Shown here in pieces: positions 63,051-64,000 of a stretch of DNA of 64,000 nucleotides (position 1 is the stretch's first letter; every line of letters starts with the position of its first letter). The position numbers and the translations under genes were made by a program. The notes beneath the pieces were generated by a model that was not told where the DNA came from, did no database searches, and saw only the letters and a list, made by a program, of their open reading frames with translations. This DNA comes from Gp7-AA6 sp036001245 (GTDB lineage: Bacteria > Acidobacteriota > Thermoanaerobaculia > UBA5066 > Gp7-AA6), in contig DASYUL010000133.1 in NCBI GenBank assembly GCA_036001245.1, forward strand, positions 1 to 64,000, given 5' to 3'.

Positions 63051-63811
63051 GCGAGCATCATTCGATCCTCTACGGGCCGGTGAACCGGCTGTTGATCGCT
63101 CTTTTCGGCCCTCCTCCGGTCGAGAAGCTGTCGCCCGCCGGCGCGGCCTTCTGGTTTCCCGACGGCAAGAGCGCCTGGATCCCCGACTACGCTCTGATGG
63201 CGCTTCTCGTCATGCTGATCTTCCTCGTATTCCTGCCGCTCGCCGCGCGCCGGTACGACAAGGAGCGGCCCGGTCGGGTCCAGAACTTTCTCGAGATGGT
63301 GGTGTCAGGGGTCCGCTCGTTGGTTTCGGACGTGATCGGACACGGCGCGGATAAGAAGTACCTCCACGTGATCGGCGGGTTCGCCCTCTTCATCTTCGTC
63401 GCGAACCTGTTCGGGCTGTTCTTCTTCCTTCAGCCGCCGACCGGGACCCTTTCGACGACGGTGGCGCTGGCTCTGCTTTCGTTCTTCTACTTCAACTACC
63501 AGGGGATCAAGGAGCACGGCTTCTTCGGCTACCTGAAGCACTTCATGGGCCCGGTGCTGTGGCTCGCGCCGCTCTTCTTCGTGATCGAGATCATCGGCAA
63601 CTTCGCGCGGATACTGTCGCTCTCGCTGCGGCTCTTCATGAACATCTACGGGGAGCACACGGCGACCAGCATATTCGCCGGCCTCGTCCCGATCATCGTT
63701 CCGTGGCCGCTCATGGCTCTCGGGCTCTTCACTGCCATCCTCCAGGCGTTCATCTTCGCGACGCTTTCGTCCGTTTACATCAGCCTCGCAACGGCCCACG
63801 AGGAGCACTGA
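63047..63811 (+). CDS. atpB: ATP synthase F0 subunit a
   Basis: 254 residues from GTG 63047, overlapping the previous stop. Five or six helices. The essential arginine lies in ILSLSLRLFMNIYGEHTATS, and the last helix has MALGLFTAILQAFIFATLSS with the conserved Gln. It forms the proton path against the c-ring. AAGGAGAG 36 bp later marks the atpE start. Confidence 0.96.
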   Translation: MSEHHSILYGPVNRLLIALFGPPPVEKLSPAGAAFWFPDGKSAWIPDYALMALLVMLIFLVFLPLAARRYDKERPGRVQNFLEMVVSGVRSLVSDVIGHGADKKYLHVIGGFALFIFVANLFGLFFFLQPPTGTLSTTVALALLSFFYFNYQGIKEHGFFGYLKHFMGPVLWLAPLFFVIEIIGNFARILSLSLRLFMNIYGEHTATSIFAGLVPIIVPWPLMALGLFTAILQAFIFATLSSVYISLATAHEEH

Positions 63812-63847
63812 CCCTCGGCGGCCCCAAAGACAAGGAGAGTTTTCGAG

Positions 63848-64000
63848 ATGCGCTTCAAGAAAATTGGTCTGCTTGTCCTCGCCCTTCTCGCCGTCGCCCT
63901 GCCCGCGCTGGCGCAGGAGGCGGCGGCGCCGGCCACTGGCCCGGCCGGGAGCTGGGGCGCGGGGGCGCTCGGCGCGGCCTTCCTGCTCGGGATCGCGGCG
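63848..64000 (+). CDS. atpE: ATP synthase F0 subunit c, 5' part, with signal peptide
   Basis: 51 codons visible from ATG 63848 (AAGGAGAG upstream). The N-terminus is a cleavable-looking signal peptide (MRFKKIGLLVLALLAVALPA then LAQEAAA), followed by GSWGAGALGAAFLLGIAA, the expected start of the first c-subunit helix. Most proteobacterial c subunits lack a signal; those with one are known in several other lineages. The ion-binding carboxylate is outside the window, so H+ versus Na+ coupling cannot be judged. Confidence 0.85.
   Translation, partial: MRFKKIGLLVLALLAVALPALAQEAAAPATGPAGSWGAGALGAAFLLGIAA

Overview
The window is a single, tightly packed stretch of a GC-rich bacterial chromosome. 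Gene content points to Acidobacteriota, probably a Thermoanaerobaculia-like lineage. The pointers are a GWxTD-domain protein with an acidobacterial Ig-like C-terminus, an FG-GAP/ASPIC lipoprotein, a PilMNOPQ system followed by a giant IPT/DUF11 lipoprotein, and an FYDLN zinc-ribbon protein. A secretin, lipoboxes and a Sec-auxiliary operon indicate a two-membrane cell envelope. The taxonomic call is inference; no marker gene was compared by alignment.

Layout. 1-10.6 kb: a truncated GWxTD protein, then thiolation and cofactor genes (cysteine desulfurase with mnmA, a TRAP T-component-like protein, folK, FYDLN zinc ribbon, tgt), a nitroreductase and a membrane dipeptidase. 10.6-16.4 kb: yajC-secD-secF, rel/spoT and rpmB. 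16.6-25.8 kb: the type IV pilus alignment and secretin operon pilMNOPQ with two lipoprotein genes, closed by a TTCG-loop terminator. 25.8-31 kb: a TPR protein, a Roadblock protein, accB-accC, a ThiE-shikimate kinase fusion and a phosphoesterase. 31-36.5 kb: a MITE-like palindromic element, a HEAT-cyclophilin fusion, a D-2-hydroxyacid dehydrogenase, DUF721, DUF167 and gdhA. 36.5-50.5 kb: an ECF sigma/anti-sigma/membrane operon, a 3-hydroxyacyl-CoA dehydrogenase, a zinc-ribbon TPR protein, proS, maeB, a frameshifted beta-helix gene, a DUF4412 protein and an ASPIC/FG-GAP lipoprotein. 50.5-64 kb: a NDUFAF7/MidA methyltransferase, the eleven-gene nuoABCDHIJKLMN operon with no nuoEFG, and the start of an ATP synthase operon (atpZ-like, atpI-like, atpB, atpE).

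Three structural themes cut across the genes. First, gene junctions repeatedly carry tandem repeats with a 7-bp period whose unit differs from site to site. These often overlap stop codons, one start codon, or C-terminal tails. Second, many operons have a TANNNT -10-like box only 6-10 bp before the start codon, which suggests leaderless or near-leaderless transcripts; two divergent pairs share overlapping -10 boxes. Third, there are dispersed palindromic elements: a 142-bp MITE-like element and two copies of a 33-bp REP-like repeat.

There is no gene-free stretch over 300 bases. The longest gap is the rpmB/pilM divergent region (about 250 bp). No tRNA, rRNA, CRISPR array or intact insertion sequence was seen.
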